From assembly GCA_021325455.1 (NCBI GenBank), contig JAJPHD010000004.1, positions 1 to 64,000 on the forward strand: a stretch of 64,000 nucleotides of DNA. The letters are read 5' to 3'. Positions 40,555 through 48,865 of the stretch are shown here, one piece after another. Source of the DNA: Actinomycetota bacterium (GTDB lineage Bacteria; Actinomycetota; Acidimicrobiia; Acidimicrobiales; JAJPHD01). The position numbers were made by a program, and so were the translations under genes. How positions within the stretch are numbered: position 1 is the first letter of the stretch; each line of letters starts with the position of its first letter. The notes under the pieces are model-generated. The model was not told the origin of the DNA and searched no databases. It worked only from the letters and a program-made list of their open reading frames with translations.

Positions 40555-41553
40555 TCACCAGCTCCACTCGGGGCCGATGTCGATCCCCGCCGGCAGCCGG
40601 CTGCGGTCCCACCCGAGGTGGGCCACGGCCGCCCGGCAGGCGAAGCGGTCGGTCATCCCCGCCACCCAGGTCACCGCGGCCCGCAGGGCCTCCGGTGAGC
40701 CCGCCACCGGCTCGCCGTCCACCCCGGGGATGGTGTTGGGCCGGTCGGCCAGGTGCTCGACCAGGGCCCGGAGCAGGCCGACCACGGCCCGGCTCTGGGC
40801 CCTGGAGGCGGGCCGGAGGTAGATGCGCTCGTAGTTGAAGTCCCGGAACTGGTCGAGAGCGTCGGAGGTCTCCTCGCTCATGCCGACCTGCCCGGTGCCC
40901 GCCGCCGTGGCTATCACGTCCTCGATGAAGGTCCCCAGCTGGGCCCCCCGGGTCGCCCCGCACCTCTCCCGGACCAGGGGGGGGAGCATCCCGGGGGTCA
41001 CGATGCCCGCCGACACGGCGTCCTCGAAGTCGTGGCAGACGTAGGCGATGCGGTCGGCCCAGCTCACCACCTCCCCCTCAGGGGTGGCGGGAGGGGGCCG
41101 GTTCCACGAGTGGTTGCGCACCCCATCGAGGGTCTCGGCACAGAGGTTGAGGGGGCGCAGGACGACGTCGGCCCCCCACCGGGCATGGTCGAACCCCTCC
41201 GGGAGGTAGGGCGCCATGGCCTCCTCGCTGGCGTGGCCGCCCGGCCCGTGGCCGCAGTCGTGGCCGAGGGCGATGGCCTCGGTGAGGGCCACGTTCAGGC
41301 GCAGGCCCCGGGCGATGGCCACCGCCACCTGGGCCACCTCCAGGGCGTGGGTCAGCCTGGTCCTCTGGTGGTCGGCGGGAGCCACGAAGACCTGGGTCTT
41401 GCCCGCCAGGCGCCGGAAGGCGCTGGAGTGGAGGATGCGGTCCCGGTCCCGCTCGAAGCAGGTCCGCAGGCTGTCGGGCTCCTCCACCCGCTCACGGCGG
41501 CCCGCCCCCACGGCCCGGGTGGCACCCGGCACCAGGGCAGCCGCCTCGGCCAT
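40555..41553 (-). CDS. dgt: Deoxyguanosinetriphosphate triphosphohydrolase-like protein
   Basis: HD-superfamily dNTPase of 332 aa. The family entry DSLRTCFERDRDRILHSSAFRRL (in part), KTQVF, the metal-binding LTHALEVAQVA and LGHDCGHGPGGHASEE, and ISWADRIAYVCHD-like sequence (VSWADRIAYVCHD) are all present. ATG 41553 is supported by GGGAGG about 9 nt upstream and by the usual N-terminus; an upstream frame to 41736 lacks homology. It is divergent from the cation exchanger gene. Confidence 0.93.
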   Translation of the reverse strand: MAEAAALVPGATRAVGAGRRERVEEPDSLRTCFERDRDRILHSSAFRRLAGKTQVFVAPADHQRTRLTHALEVAQVAVAIARGLRLNVALTEAIALGHDCGHGPGGHASEEAMAPYLPEGFDHARWGADVVLRPLNLCAETLDGVRNHSWNRPPPATPEGEVVSWADRIAYVCHDFEDAVSAGIVTPGMLPPLVRERCGATRGAQLGTFIEDVIATAAGTGQVGMSEETSDALDQFRDFNYERIYLRPASRAQSRAVVGLLRALVEHLADRPNTIPGVDGEPVAGSPEALRAAVTWVAGMTDRFACRAAVAHLGWDRSRLPAGIDIGPEWSW

Positions 41554-41716
41554 CTCACGTTCCTCCCTCGAGCGGGGCGGACCGGGGGCCACCGCCGCCC
41601 GCCGCTCCCCCCCGTGGGCCAGCCGCACGCTCGTCCCGACCGGGATCACCTCGCTCACGGGCCCAGTTTGCCGCCGGTCTGTGACACTTGCCGCCGGGCT
41701 GTGGTGGACTGCCCTG

Positions 41717-42853
41717 GTGGACGCCGTTCCCGACACCTCCCGGGAGGTTCAGGGCCGGCTCGGCGGGAGGCCCCCCCCGCCAGCCAAGCCGCCGGGCTTC
41801 TCGGCCAGCGACTGGCGCATGGTGGGCGCCGGCGCCCTCCTCACCGCCCTGTCCGCCCTCACCAGGTTCGTCCCCTCGGTGCCGAGCGTGCTGGCCTTCG
41901 CCGTGGCCGCCGTGGGGCTGGGCATCCTGGCCGCCCTGGTGGGCCGGGGCGTCGACGCCCTGGGCGACCGGCTGGGGGCCGGCGCCACCGGCGCCGTCCA
42001 AAGCGCCCTCGGGAACCTGCCCGAGCTGTTCTTCGGCATCTTCGCCCTCCGCTCGGGCCTGGTCCGGGTGGTCCAGTCGGCCCTGGTGGGGTCCATCCTC
42101 GGCAACGTCCTCCTGGTCCTCGGGCTGGCCTTCGTGGCCGGGGGGATCCGCCACGGGCGCCAGCGCTTCCGGGCCGAGCCCGCCCGCATGCTGAGCGTGC
42201 TCCTGCTGCTGGCGGTGGCCGTGATGGTCGTGCCCACGCTGGCGTCCCGGCTGGCCCTCCCCGTGGCCCACCACGAGCGGTCCCTCAGCGACGTGGCCGC
42301 TGTGATCCTGCTCGTCGCCTACGTCCTCAGCCTGCTCGGCTCGCTCCGGGGGGACCGCCGCGGGGGCGGGGAGGCGGCCGGGGCCAGCCGCTGGTCGCTT
42401 CCCCTCGCCCTGGTCACCCTGGCTGCCACGAGCGCCGCCGCCGCCGCCGTATCGGACTGGTTCGTCCACGCCCTGCGGCCCGCCATCCATACCCTCGGCA
42501 TCAGCCAGGCCTTTGCCGGGCTCGTGATCGTGGCCATCGCCGGCAACGCCGTGGAGAACTTCGTCGGCATCCAGCTGTCGGCCCGCAACCAGACCGATCT
42601 CTCCCTGAGCGTCATCCTCCAAAGCCCCCTCCAGATCGCCCTGGTCCTGATCCCCGTCCTGGTCCTCGTCAGCCCCGCCCTCGGCTCCGGGGCTGCGCTC
42701 ACCTTGGTGTTCGCTCCGTTGCTCGTCGCCTCGCTGGCCCTGGCCGTGGTGGTCACCACGTTCGTGGTGATAGACGGGGAGTCCACCTGGATGGAGGGGG
42801 TGGCCCTCCTCGGCCTGTATTCAGTGATAGCGGCGGCATTTTGGTGGGGGTGA
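41717..42853 (+). CDS. Calcium/proton exchanger (CAX family)
   Basis: A 378-aa membrane antiporter with about eleven hydrophobic segments and the two alpha repeats: GRGVDALGDRLGAGATGAVQSALGNLPELFFGIFAL in the first half (key GNLPE) and AIAGNAVENFVGIQLS in the second (key GNAVE). These are the ion-binding acidic motifs of the family. GTG 41717 is the most likely start; it has no clear Shine-Dalgarno. It likely exports Ca2+ or a similar cation. Confidence 0.9.
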   Translation: MDAVPDTSREVQGRLGGRPPPPAKPPGFSASDWRMVGAGALLTALSALTRFVPSVPSVLAFAVAAVGLGILAALVGRGVDALGDRLGAGATGAVQSALGNLPELFFGIFALRSGLVRVVQSALVGSILGNVLLVLGLAFVAGGIRHGRQRFRAEPARMLSVLLLLAVAVMVVPTLASRLALPVAHHERSLSDVAAVILLVAYVLSLLGSLRGDRRGGGEAAGASRWSLPLALVTLAATSAAAAAVSDWFVHALRPAIHTLGISQAFAGLVIVAIAGNAVENFVGIQLSARNQTDLSLSVILQSPLQIALVLIPVLVLVSPALGSGAALTLVFAPLLVASLALAVVVTTFVVIDGESTWMEGVALLGLYSVIAAAFWWG

Positions 42854-42964
42854 AAGGACCATAGCGCCATCCGGGAAGAAAAGACCACGGGCCGGCATTA
42901 GCCGAAATAATGCAGGGAAAGCGCCGTTTGGTGGGGTTCCTGGCTGAGCCGGCCGGGTAGGACG

Positions 42965-42984
42965 CCCTCATCGTCCGATGAGGG
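42965..42984 (+). promoter_or_regulatory. Perfect 9-bp dyad over the ribosome-binding site of the sugar transporter
   Basis: CCCTCATCG (42965-42973), TC, CGATGAGGG (42976-42984) is a perfect inverted repeat. The right arm contains the GGG of the GGGAG Shine-Dalgarno for ATG 42993, and an upstream in-frame ATG (42978). It can be an operator or an RNA hairpin masking the ribosome site. The 110 bp upstream are A+T-richer than average. Confidence 0.5.
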
Positions 42985-42992
42985 AGCACGGC

Positions 42993-44411
42993 ATGGCGAG
43001 TGTCATCAAGGCTACTGTCCCGGATTTCTTTCTGGACATACTGCAGAGCGACAACCGTTTCGTCACGCTCATCGCCCTGCTGGCCGCCCTGGGGGGATTC
43101 CTGTTCGGCTTCGACACGGGGATCGTGAGCGGGGCCCTGCCCTATATTGGAAAGAGCCTCCATCTCGGGGCCTTCGGGCAGTCCTGGGTGGTCGGCTCGC
43201 TGCTCCTCGGGGCCATAGGGGGCGCCATCCTGTCGGGGAAGCTGGCCGACCTCCTGAGCCGCAAGTGGACCAAGTTCGCAAGCGGCTGCCTCTTCACCGT
43301 GGCCGGCATCTGCTCGGCGTTCGCCCCCAGCGTCGAGCTGCTCACGGCGGCCCGGTTCGTCCTGGGGCTGGCCGTGGGCACAGCGTCCTTCGTGGCGCCC
43401 ATGTACATAGCCGAGCACTCGCCCCCTCGCCTACGGGGGGGCATGACGGCCTTCAACCAGTTCATGATCACCCTCGGCATCCTCATCGCCTACATCGCCG
43501 ACTTCGCCCTGTCCGGATTCCCCGACAACTGGCGCTGGATGTTCGGCTTCGAGGCCGTACCCGGGGTGGCGCTCGCCGTGGCCATGGTCCTGGTGCCCCA
43601 CACGCCCCGGTGGCTGGTGCAGAGGGGGCGGCTGGACGAGGCCAGGGAGGTGCTGAGGCGTACCCGGCCCCGGGTCGATCCGGACGAGGAGGTCAGCGAG
43701 ATCGAGGAGGTCGCCCACTCGCAGAAGGCCTTCCGCCTGCGGCTGCTTCTCGGGAAGCGGTTGCGGATGCTGCTCGTCATCGGGGCGGGAATGGCGACCT
43801 TCCAGCAGATCCTCGGCATCAACACCGTCATCTACTTCGGCACCACCATCTTGCACTTCACGGGCCTGCCCCTCGGCACGTCAGTGGCCGAGACGGTCTT
43901 CATCGGCATCATCAACTGGTTCTTCGCCGGCGTGGCCGTGCTCCTGCTCGACAAGGTGGGGCGCAAGCCCCTGCTGGTGGCGAGCGCGGCGGGATGCACC
44001 ATCGCCTTGATCTTCCTCGGCTTCTACTTCGACCAGTCCAGCGCCTTCCAGCACGCCAACGCCGATATGGCCCTGGCGGCGCTCCTTTGGTACCTGGCCT
44101 TCTTCGAGATCGGCCTGGGCCCCGTCTTCTGGGTGATGATCGCCGAGATCTACCCGCTGCGGTCCCGGGCCAAGGCCATGGCCGTGGCAACCATGTTCAA
44201 CTGGGGTTTCAACTTCCTCGTGTCCTACTTCTTCCTCCAGATGACGGTGGACATGGGCAAGCCCGGCACCTTCTGGCTCTACGCCGGCTTCGGCGTGGGG
44301 GCGGTCGTGTTCTTCTCCCTGCTCGTACCGGAGACCAGGGACCGGTCCCTCGAGCAGATCGAGCGCCAGGTCACGGGGTTCGAGGCGGGGGGCGAGCAGC
44401 GCGCTGCCTGA
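42993..44411 (+). CDS. MFS sugar porter
   Basis: A 472-aa, 12-helix transporter of the SP family. Signatures: GFLFGFDTGIVSGALP in helix 1, GKLADLLSRKWTKF (cytoplasmic loop 2-3, RXGRR-like), PMYIAEHSPPRLRG after helix 4, QQILGINTVIYF in helix 7, DKVGRKPLL in loop 8-9 and PVFWVMIAEIYPLRSR in helix 10, ending PETRDRSLEQIE. It probably imports a monosaccharide with H+. ATG 42993 is favoured by GGGAG 7 nt upstream; ATG 42978 lies inside the dyad. Confidence 0.93.
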   Translation: MASVIKATVPDFFLDILQSDNRFVTLIALLAALGGFLFGFDTGIVSGALPYIGKSLHLGAFGQSWVVGSLLLGAIGGAILSGKLADLLSRKWTKFASGCLFTVAGICSAFAPSVELLTAARFVLGLAVGTASFVAPMYIAEHSPPRLRGGMTAFNQFMITLGILIAYIADFALSGFPDNWRWMFGFEAVPGVALAVAMVLVPHTPRWLVQRGRLDEAREVLRRTRPRVDPDEEVSEIEEVAHSQKAFRLRLLLGKRLRMLLVIGAGMATFQQILGINTVIYFGTTILHFTGLPLGTSVAETVFIGIINWFFAGVAVLLLDKVGRKPLLVASAAGCTIALIFLGFYFDQSSAFQHANADMALAALLWYLAFFEIGLGPVFWVMIAEIYPLRSRAKAMAVATMFNWGFNFLVSYFFLQMTVDMGKPGTFWLYAGFGVGAVVFFSLLVPETRDRSLEQIERQVTGFEAGGEQRAA

Positions 44412-44573
44412 GGGCCGGCCCGGCGAGCGGGGAGGCCAGGGGTGGCCCCCCCTGGGCCAGGCTCGGCCCGGCGGACCCGGCGCCAGCGGGGGCCAGGCAG
44501 GCCCCCCGCCCCGGGCAGGCTCGGCCCGCTACCAGCGCCAGCGGGGCCCCCCGCCCCGGGCAGGCTCGGCCCG
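44412..44573. repeat. 45-bp direct repeats downstream of the DUF1707 gene
   Basis: Two nearly perfect 45-bp copies of a unit beginning GCCCCCCGCCCCGGG start at 44501 and 44546; the second runs through the last codons and stop of the DUF1707 gene. A degenerate third copy is visible near 44456-44500. The spacer otherwise holds no gene. It is a convergent intergenic region (sugar porter and DUF1707). Confidence 0.75.
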
Positions 44574-44999
44574 CTACCAGCGCCAGCGCCGGTGGCGGCG
44601 CCAGGCCACGAAGGCCACGATTAGCGCCACCCACCACAGGGGCCACACGAAGTGGGCGGCGAAGCCCACGGCCGGGGCCAGCACCAGGAGGCACAGCGCC
44701 ACCAGGGCCACGGCCAGAAAGGGATGGGCGCGCATTGGGGGGCGGGAAGGGGGGGCCGGCTGGTCGTCGCCCAGGACGGGCAGGTCGGCCAGCACCCCCG
44801 CCAGCTGGCGGCGGGTCTTGGCCGCCGCCACCTGGGCCAGGCGCTGGTCCAGCTCCTCCTGGTCGAGACGGCCCTCGGCGAAGTGGGCCGAGAGCTCCTG
44901 CTCGACCTGGTGGCGCTCGGCGTCCCCGATGCGCAGGTCGGCGTAGGGGACCCGGGCGGTGCGGCGCCCGGTGAGGGTCGGGTCGTTTCTGGTGTCCAT
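44574..44999 (-). CDS. DUF1707 domain membrane protein
   Basis: A 141-aa protein: N-terminal DUF1707 domain (PYADLRIGDAERHQVEQELSAHFAEGRL is its start, in part, then DQEELDQRLAQVAAAKTRRQLAGVLADLP), followed by two membrane helices (about residues 95-112 and 115-132) and a basic Arg/Trp tail. DUF1707 proteins in Actinobacteria are often near PspC or envelope-stress genes, as here. ATG 44999 has TGGAGG about 6 nt upstream. It is 17 bp after the PspC gene, same operon. Confidence 0.9.
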   Translation of the reverse strand: MDTRNDPTLTGRRTARVPYADLRIGDAERHQVEQELSAHFAEGRLDQEELDQRLAQVAAAKTRRQLAGVLADLPVLGDDQPAPPSRPPMRAHPFLAVALVALCLLVLAPAVGFAAHFVWPLWWVALIVAFVAWRRHRRWRW

Positions 45000-45016
45000 G
45001 TCGGTCCTCCAGGTGC

Positions 45017-45292
45017 TCAGCGGTAGCCGAGGAGGTCCTCGGCGATGGACAGGTCGGTCCCCTCCTCGGGGATGAGCAGCCAGCCCGCCACGTACAGGGG
45101 AAGGGCCAGGCCCCCGAGCAGGGCCAGGATCACGAAGGCGATCCGCACCATGCTCGGATCGAGGTCGAGGTAGCCCGCCAGGGCCGCAGCCACCCCGGCG
45201 ACCATGCGCCCCCGGACGGGGCGGCGCAGGGGCTGGGGCCTGACGGCCAGGAACGGGCCCTGGGTCCTTGGTGCACTTGCTGTTTGAGCCAT
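45017..45292 (-). CDS. PspC domain protein
   Basis: A 91-aa small membrane protein: a PspC domain (RGRMVAGVAAALAGYLDLDPSMVRIAF, in part) and a membrane helix followed by GWLLIPEEGTD. PspC proteins take part in envelope-stress responses. ATG 45292 is chosen; CATGCT 6 nt upstream resembles the leaderless -10. It is divergent from a kinase that carries its own PspC domain, so sensor and small protein probably share a signal. Confidence 0.9.
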   Translation of the reverse strand: MAQTASAPRTQGPFLAVRPQPLRRPVRGRMVAGVAAALAGYLDLDPSMVRIAFVILALLGGLALPLYVAGWLLIPEEGTDLSIAEDLLGYR

Positions 45293-45618
45293 GGGGACAG
45301 CATGAGGCCGGCCCCGGCCCTTGACCATCGGGCATGACCCTGGTCCGGCCCTGAGAGAGCCCGGCCCCGGCTCAGGGTCATCCCCTATAGCTGGTCCCGG
45401 GGGGGCCGTGGGATGATCGTGGCATCATCGGTTCCACCGGTCTCGGACCCCCTTACCGGCGGCGGTCACGCAGGGAGCGCCGACCGGGCCCACCGGGCTG
45501 TGCGCGGCCTGAGCTGCTGGCGCCCGACGCCCTCTGGGGAGCCAGGGGGCGGGGGGGCCGGCGCCTGCGGGTCCGGCCGGGCAGCGGGCCCCTCCGGCGC
45601 AGCCGCAGCGAGGGCCTG

Positions 45619-46809
45619 GTGGCGGGAGTGGCCAGCGGGGCGTCCAAGCGGGTGTGCGTGGACGTCAGCGTCATCAGGTTCCTCCTGGTGGTGATGACGC
45701 TGGCCAGCGGGGTGGGCCTGGTCGCCTACGTGCTGGCCTGGCTGCTCGTGCCGGCCGAGGGGACCGATGCGCCCATCATCGGGAGGGCCCTCGGGGACCG
45801 GCGCGGCGTGGCGCTGGCCCTGGCCGTCCTCAGCGTGGCGGTGACGGTGCTCGTCACCCTGGACGTGTTCGGGGTGCGCGTCCTGGCCCCCTTCTCGTGG
45901 TCGCTGCCGCTGGCCGCCGCCGGCCTGGTGCTCGTGTGGCGGGATGCCGACGAGGACGAGCGCAGGCGCCTGCACGAGGTGGCCCGGCCCCTGGAGCAGA
46001 TGGGGCTCACGGCCGGGCGGTCCCGCCGGGCCACCGTCGTGCGGGTCCTGGCCGGCCTGGTGCTGGCCGCGGCCGGCGCCGCCTTCCTCGTCCACGGCCA
46101 TCCGGGAGCGAGGCTGCTTCTCCCGGTGGCCGCCGGCTTGCTGGTGCTGGGAGGCCTCCTGGTGGTGTTCGGCCCCTGGTGGGTGAGCCTGGCCCGCGAG
46201 CTCATGGTGGAGAGGACGGCCCGGCTCCGGGCCGAGGAGCGGGCCGAGATGGCGGCTCGGGTCCACGACTCGGTCCTCCAGACCCTGGCCCTCATCCAGC
46301 GGTCCTCGGGAGACCCCCAGCGGGTGATGCAGCTGGCCCGGGCCCAGGAGCGGGAGCTGCGGTCATGGCTCTTCGAGGGCCGGCCGCCCGGCTCCCTGGA
46401 TGGGGCCGGCATCACCACCCTGGCCGCCGGCGTGGCGGCCATCGAGCGGGAGGTGGAGGCGGCCCACGGGGTGGCCGTGGAGGCGGTGACGGTGGGGGAC
46501 TGCGGCCTCGACGCCGGGGTGGAGGCGCTCCTCGCCGCCGGCCGGGAGGCGGCGGTGAACGCCGCCAAGTGGTCGGGGGCTCCGGTCGTGTCGCTGTTCG
46601 CCGAGGTGGAGCCGGAGCGGGTGTCCCTCTTCGTGCACGACCGGGGCAAGGGCTTCGACCCCGGTGCCGTGGCCGCGGACAGGAGGGGGTTGTCGGAGTC
46701 GATTCGGGCCCGGATGGCCCGGGCCGGAGGCTCGGCGGTGGTCCGGTCGTCCCCCGGCGAGGGGACCGATGTCGAGCTCAGCCTCCCCAGGGCGGCGTCG
46801 TCGCAATGA
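45619..46809 (+). CDS. PspC-fused sensor histidine kinase (HisKA_3 type), N-terminus unresolved
   Basis: Membrane kinase. A PspC domain leads, then further hydrophobic segments to about residue 195, then the phospho-acceptor helix RVHDSVLQTLALIQ (His about 215), and an ATPase domain with AAGREAAVNAAKWSG and DRGKGFDP. GTG 45619 is the first canonical start in frame, but PspC homology (RRSRSEGLVAGVASG) begins about eight codons earlier, where no ATG/GTG/TTG exists back to the stop at 45388. ATG 45413 in another frame could be joined by one extra base in a G-rich run near 45555. The regulator gene overlaps the end. Confidence 0.85.
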   Translation: MAGVASGASKRVCVDVSVIRFLLVVMTLASGVGLVAYVLAWLLVPAEGTDAPIIGRALGDRRGVALALAVLSVAVTVLVTLDVFGVRVLAPFSWSLPLAAAGLVLVWRDADEDERRRLHEVARPLEQMGLTAGRSRRATVVRVLAGLVLAAAGAAFLVHGHPGARLLLPVAAGLLVLGGLLVVFGPWWVSLARELMVERTARLRAEERAEMAARVHDSVLQTLALIQRSSGDPQRVMQLARAQERELRSWLFEGRPPGSLDGAGITTLAAGVAAIEREVEAAHGVAVEAVTVGDCGLDAGVEALLAAGREAAVNAAKWSGAPVVSLFAEVEPERVSLFVHDRGKGFDPGAVAADRRGLSESIRARMARAGGSAVVRSSPGEGTDVELSLPRAASSQ

Positions 46810-47453
46810 CGACGGGCCAGCCACGGGTCTTCCTGGTGGACGACCACGAGCTGTTCCGCGCCGGGGTGAAGGCGGAGCTGGGGGAGGAGGTAGTCATCGT
46901 GGGGGAGGCCGACGAGGCGGGGGCGGCGGCCGAGCTGATAGCAGAACGGCTCCCCGACGTCGTCCTGCTCGACGTCCACCTGCCCGGGGGAGGCGGCCAG
47001 GCCGTCATCGAGGCCGTGAAGGCGGCCCATCCCCAGGTGCGCTTCCTGGCTCTCTCGGTGTCCGATGCCCCCGAGGACGTGATCGCCGTCATCCGGGCCG
47101 GGGCGCGGGGCTACGTGACCAAGACCATCTCGGTCCCCGACCTGGTCAGCGCGGTGAGGAGGGTGGCCGAGGGGGACGCCGTCTTCTCGCCCCGCCTGGC
47201 CGGCTTCGTGCTCGATGCCTTCGCCGCCGGGGGCGACATGCCGTCGTTCGACCCCGAGCTGGACCAGCTCACCCCGAGGGAGCGGGAGGTGCTCCGCCTG
47301 ATCGCCCGGGGCTACACCTACAAGGAGATCGCCCGCCAGCTCTCCATCTCCACCAAGACGGTGGAGACCCACGTGTCGGCCGTCCTGCGCAAGCTGCAGC
47401 TGTCCACCCGCCACCAGCTCACCCGTTGGGCGGCCGAGCGCCGTCTGGCCTAG
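46806..47453 (+). CDS. NarL/LuxR-family response regulator
   Basis: Partner of the PspC kinase, 215 aa. The receiver is canonical: acidic pair in FLVDDHELFRAG, phospho-acceptor in VVLLDVHLPGG (about Asp 57), and Lys in GYVTKTIS. The HTH (about 150-212) reads LTPREREVLRLIARGYTYKEIARQLSI. ATG 46806 overlaps the kinase stop (ATGA). A kinase-regulator-PspC group like this is known to control envelope-stress genes. Confidence 0.94.
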   Translation: MTTGQPRVFLVDDHELFRAGVKAELGEEVVIVGEADEAGAAAELIAERLPDVVLLDVHLPGGGGQAVIEAVKAAHPQVRFLALSVSDAPEDVIAVIRAGARGYVTKTISVPDLVSAVRRVAEGDAVFSPRLAGFVLDAFAAGGDMPSFDPELDQLTPREREVLRLIARGYTYKEIARQLSISTKTVETHVSAVLRKLQLSTRHQLTRWAAERRLA

Positions 47454-47616
47454 GGCCCGGGGCTGGGGGCGCAGGACCGGCCCGGTGGTCCCGGGAAGCC
47501 AGGGGCCGGGCATCCTCGGCCAGGGCTATGCAGCCGGCCAGCTCCTCGCCGGCACGCAGCCTGCCCACCCGACCAGCAGGACGCCGCTGCCCAGCAGGAC
47601 GCCGCCGCCGCCCGCC

Positions 47617-47622
47617 TACGAT
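47617..47622 (+). promoter_or_regulatory. Probable -10 element of the DUF3107 gene
   Basis: TACGAT, 7 nt, GTG 47630: another leaderless-type start. The preceding 150 bp contain only a CCAGCAGGACGCCGC direct repeat and no gene. Confidence 0.5.
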
Positions 47623-47629
47623 CGGCGCC

Positions 47630-47866
47630 GTGGACGTGCGCATCGGCATCACCCAGTCGCCCAAGGAGATCGAGCTGGAGCTGTCCGACGACACCGACCG
47701 GGACGGCCTCCTGAAGGAGATCGATGCCCTGCTGGGCAAGGGTGACGGCGTGTGCTGGCTCACCGACCGGCGGGGCCGGCGGGTCGGTGTCCCCGTGCCC
47801 AAGATCGCCTATGTGGAGGTGGGCACGTCCCGAGAGGACCGCCGGGTGGGCTTCGGGGCGCCCTGA
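47630..47866 (+). CDS. DUF3107 family protein
   Basis: A 78-aa actinobacterial protein of unknown function: VRIGITQSPKEIELEL, an Asp/Glu-rich helix, and VCWLTDRRGRRVGVPVPKIAYVEVG, which match DUF3107. The GTG 47630 start follows a TACGAT element. It precedes a pair of ArsA-like ATPases by 52 bp. Confidence 0.88.
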   Translation: MDVRIGITQSPKEIELELSDDTDRDGLLKEIDALLGKGDGVCWLTDRRGRRVGVPVPKIAYVEVGTSREDRRVGFGAP

Positions 47867-47918
47867 ACGGCCTGCCAGCGCAGAGACCGACCGGCCCCTG
47901 ACACCGCCGCCAGGACCC

Positions 47919-48863
47919 ATGGACCTTCTTGATCGCCGGCTCATCTTCGTGACCGGCAAGGGGGGGGTGGGCAAGACGACCGTCGCCTCCGCCCTCGGCT
48001 TGCTCGCCGCCCAGAGGGGGAAGCGCACCCTGGTGTGCGAGGTGGACCCCAAGGGCGATGTCTCCTCCTACCTCGAGGCTGAGCCGACCGCCTTCCGGCC
48101 CCGCCAGCTGGCGCCCAACCTGTGGGGCATGTCCATGGACACCGAGGCCTCGCTGCGGGAGTACCTGTCGCTGAACCTCCACGTGCCCCTGCTGACCAGG
48201 CTGGGCCCCTTGGCCCGGGCCTTCGACTTCGTGGCCACGGCCGCCCCCGGGGTGAAGGAGATCCTGGTGGTGGGCAAGCTGTGCTACGAGGTGAGGGAAC
48301 GCCACTTCGACCTGGTCGTGGCGGACGCCTCGGCCTCCGGTCACGTGGTCAGCCAACTCACCGCCCCCCAGGCCATAAACGACCTCGTCAAGGTGGGCCT
48401 GGTGCGGTCTCAGACCGGATGGATGCTGAGCATCCTCTCCGACCCGGCCACCACCGGCCTCGTGGTGGTGGCCACGCCCGAGGAGATGCCGGTGAACGAG
48501 ACCATCGAGCTCACCGAGCGGGTGCAGAAGGAGACCACGGTCGACCTGGCCGCCATCGTGGTCAACAGGGTCCTGCCCGAGCTGTTCTCGAGGGGGGAGG
48601 AGGAGGTCTTCGACGCTCTGTGCCAGCCGGCCCGGGCCGCGGCCCTCGAGAAGGCCGTGGGCGGGGACCCCGGGCCGATCCTGGCCGCAGCCCAGCTGGC
48701 CGTGACCATGCGCCGCACCAGGGTCGCCCACCTGGAGCGCCTGCGGGCGGGCATAGACGCCGACGTGCCTCTCCTCTACGTGCCCTACCTGTTCACCCGC
48801 CTCCACGGCCTGCGGGCCACCCGCCAGGTGGCCGCCGCCCTGTCCGCTGAGCTCGGGTACTGA
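47919..48863 (+). CDS. ArsA/GET3-like ATPase, first of a pair
   Basis: A 314-aa P-loop ATPase: Walker A GKGGVGKTTVA (residues about 13-23, deviant Lys form), switch-like VCEVDPKGDVSSYL, and FDLVVADASASGHV. Typical switch I/II motifs are altered compared with the second member. In mycobacteria the tandem genes Rv3679-Rv3680 have the same arrangement and form a heteromeric GET3-like complex; that assignment here is by analogy. ATG 47919 is the start; the second gene begins 2 bp after the stop. Confidence 0.87.
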   Translation: MDLLDRRLIFVTGKGGVGKTTVASALGLLAAQRGKRTLVCEVDPKGDVSSYLEAEPTAFRPRQLAPNLWGMSMDTEASLREYLSLNLHVPLLTRLGPLARAFDFVATAAPGVKEILVVGKLCYEVRERHFDLVVADASASGHVVSQLTAPQAINDLVKVGLVRSQTGWMLSILSDPATTGLVVVATPEEMPVNETIELTERVQKETTVDLAAIVVNRVLPELFSRGEEEVFDALCQPARAAALEKAVGGDPGPILAAAQLAVTMRRTRVAHLERLRAGIDADVPLLYVPYLFTRLHGLRATRQVAAALSAELGY

Positions 48864-48865
48864 GC

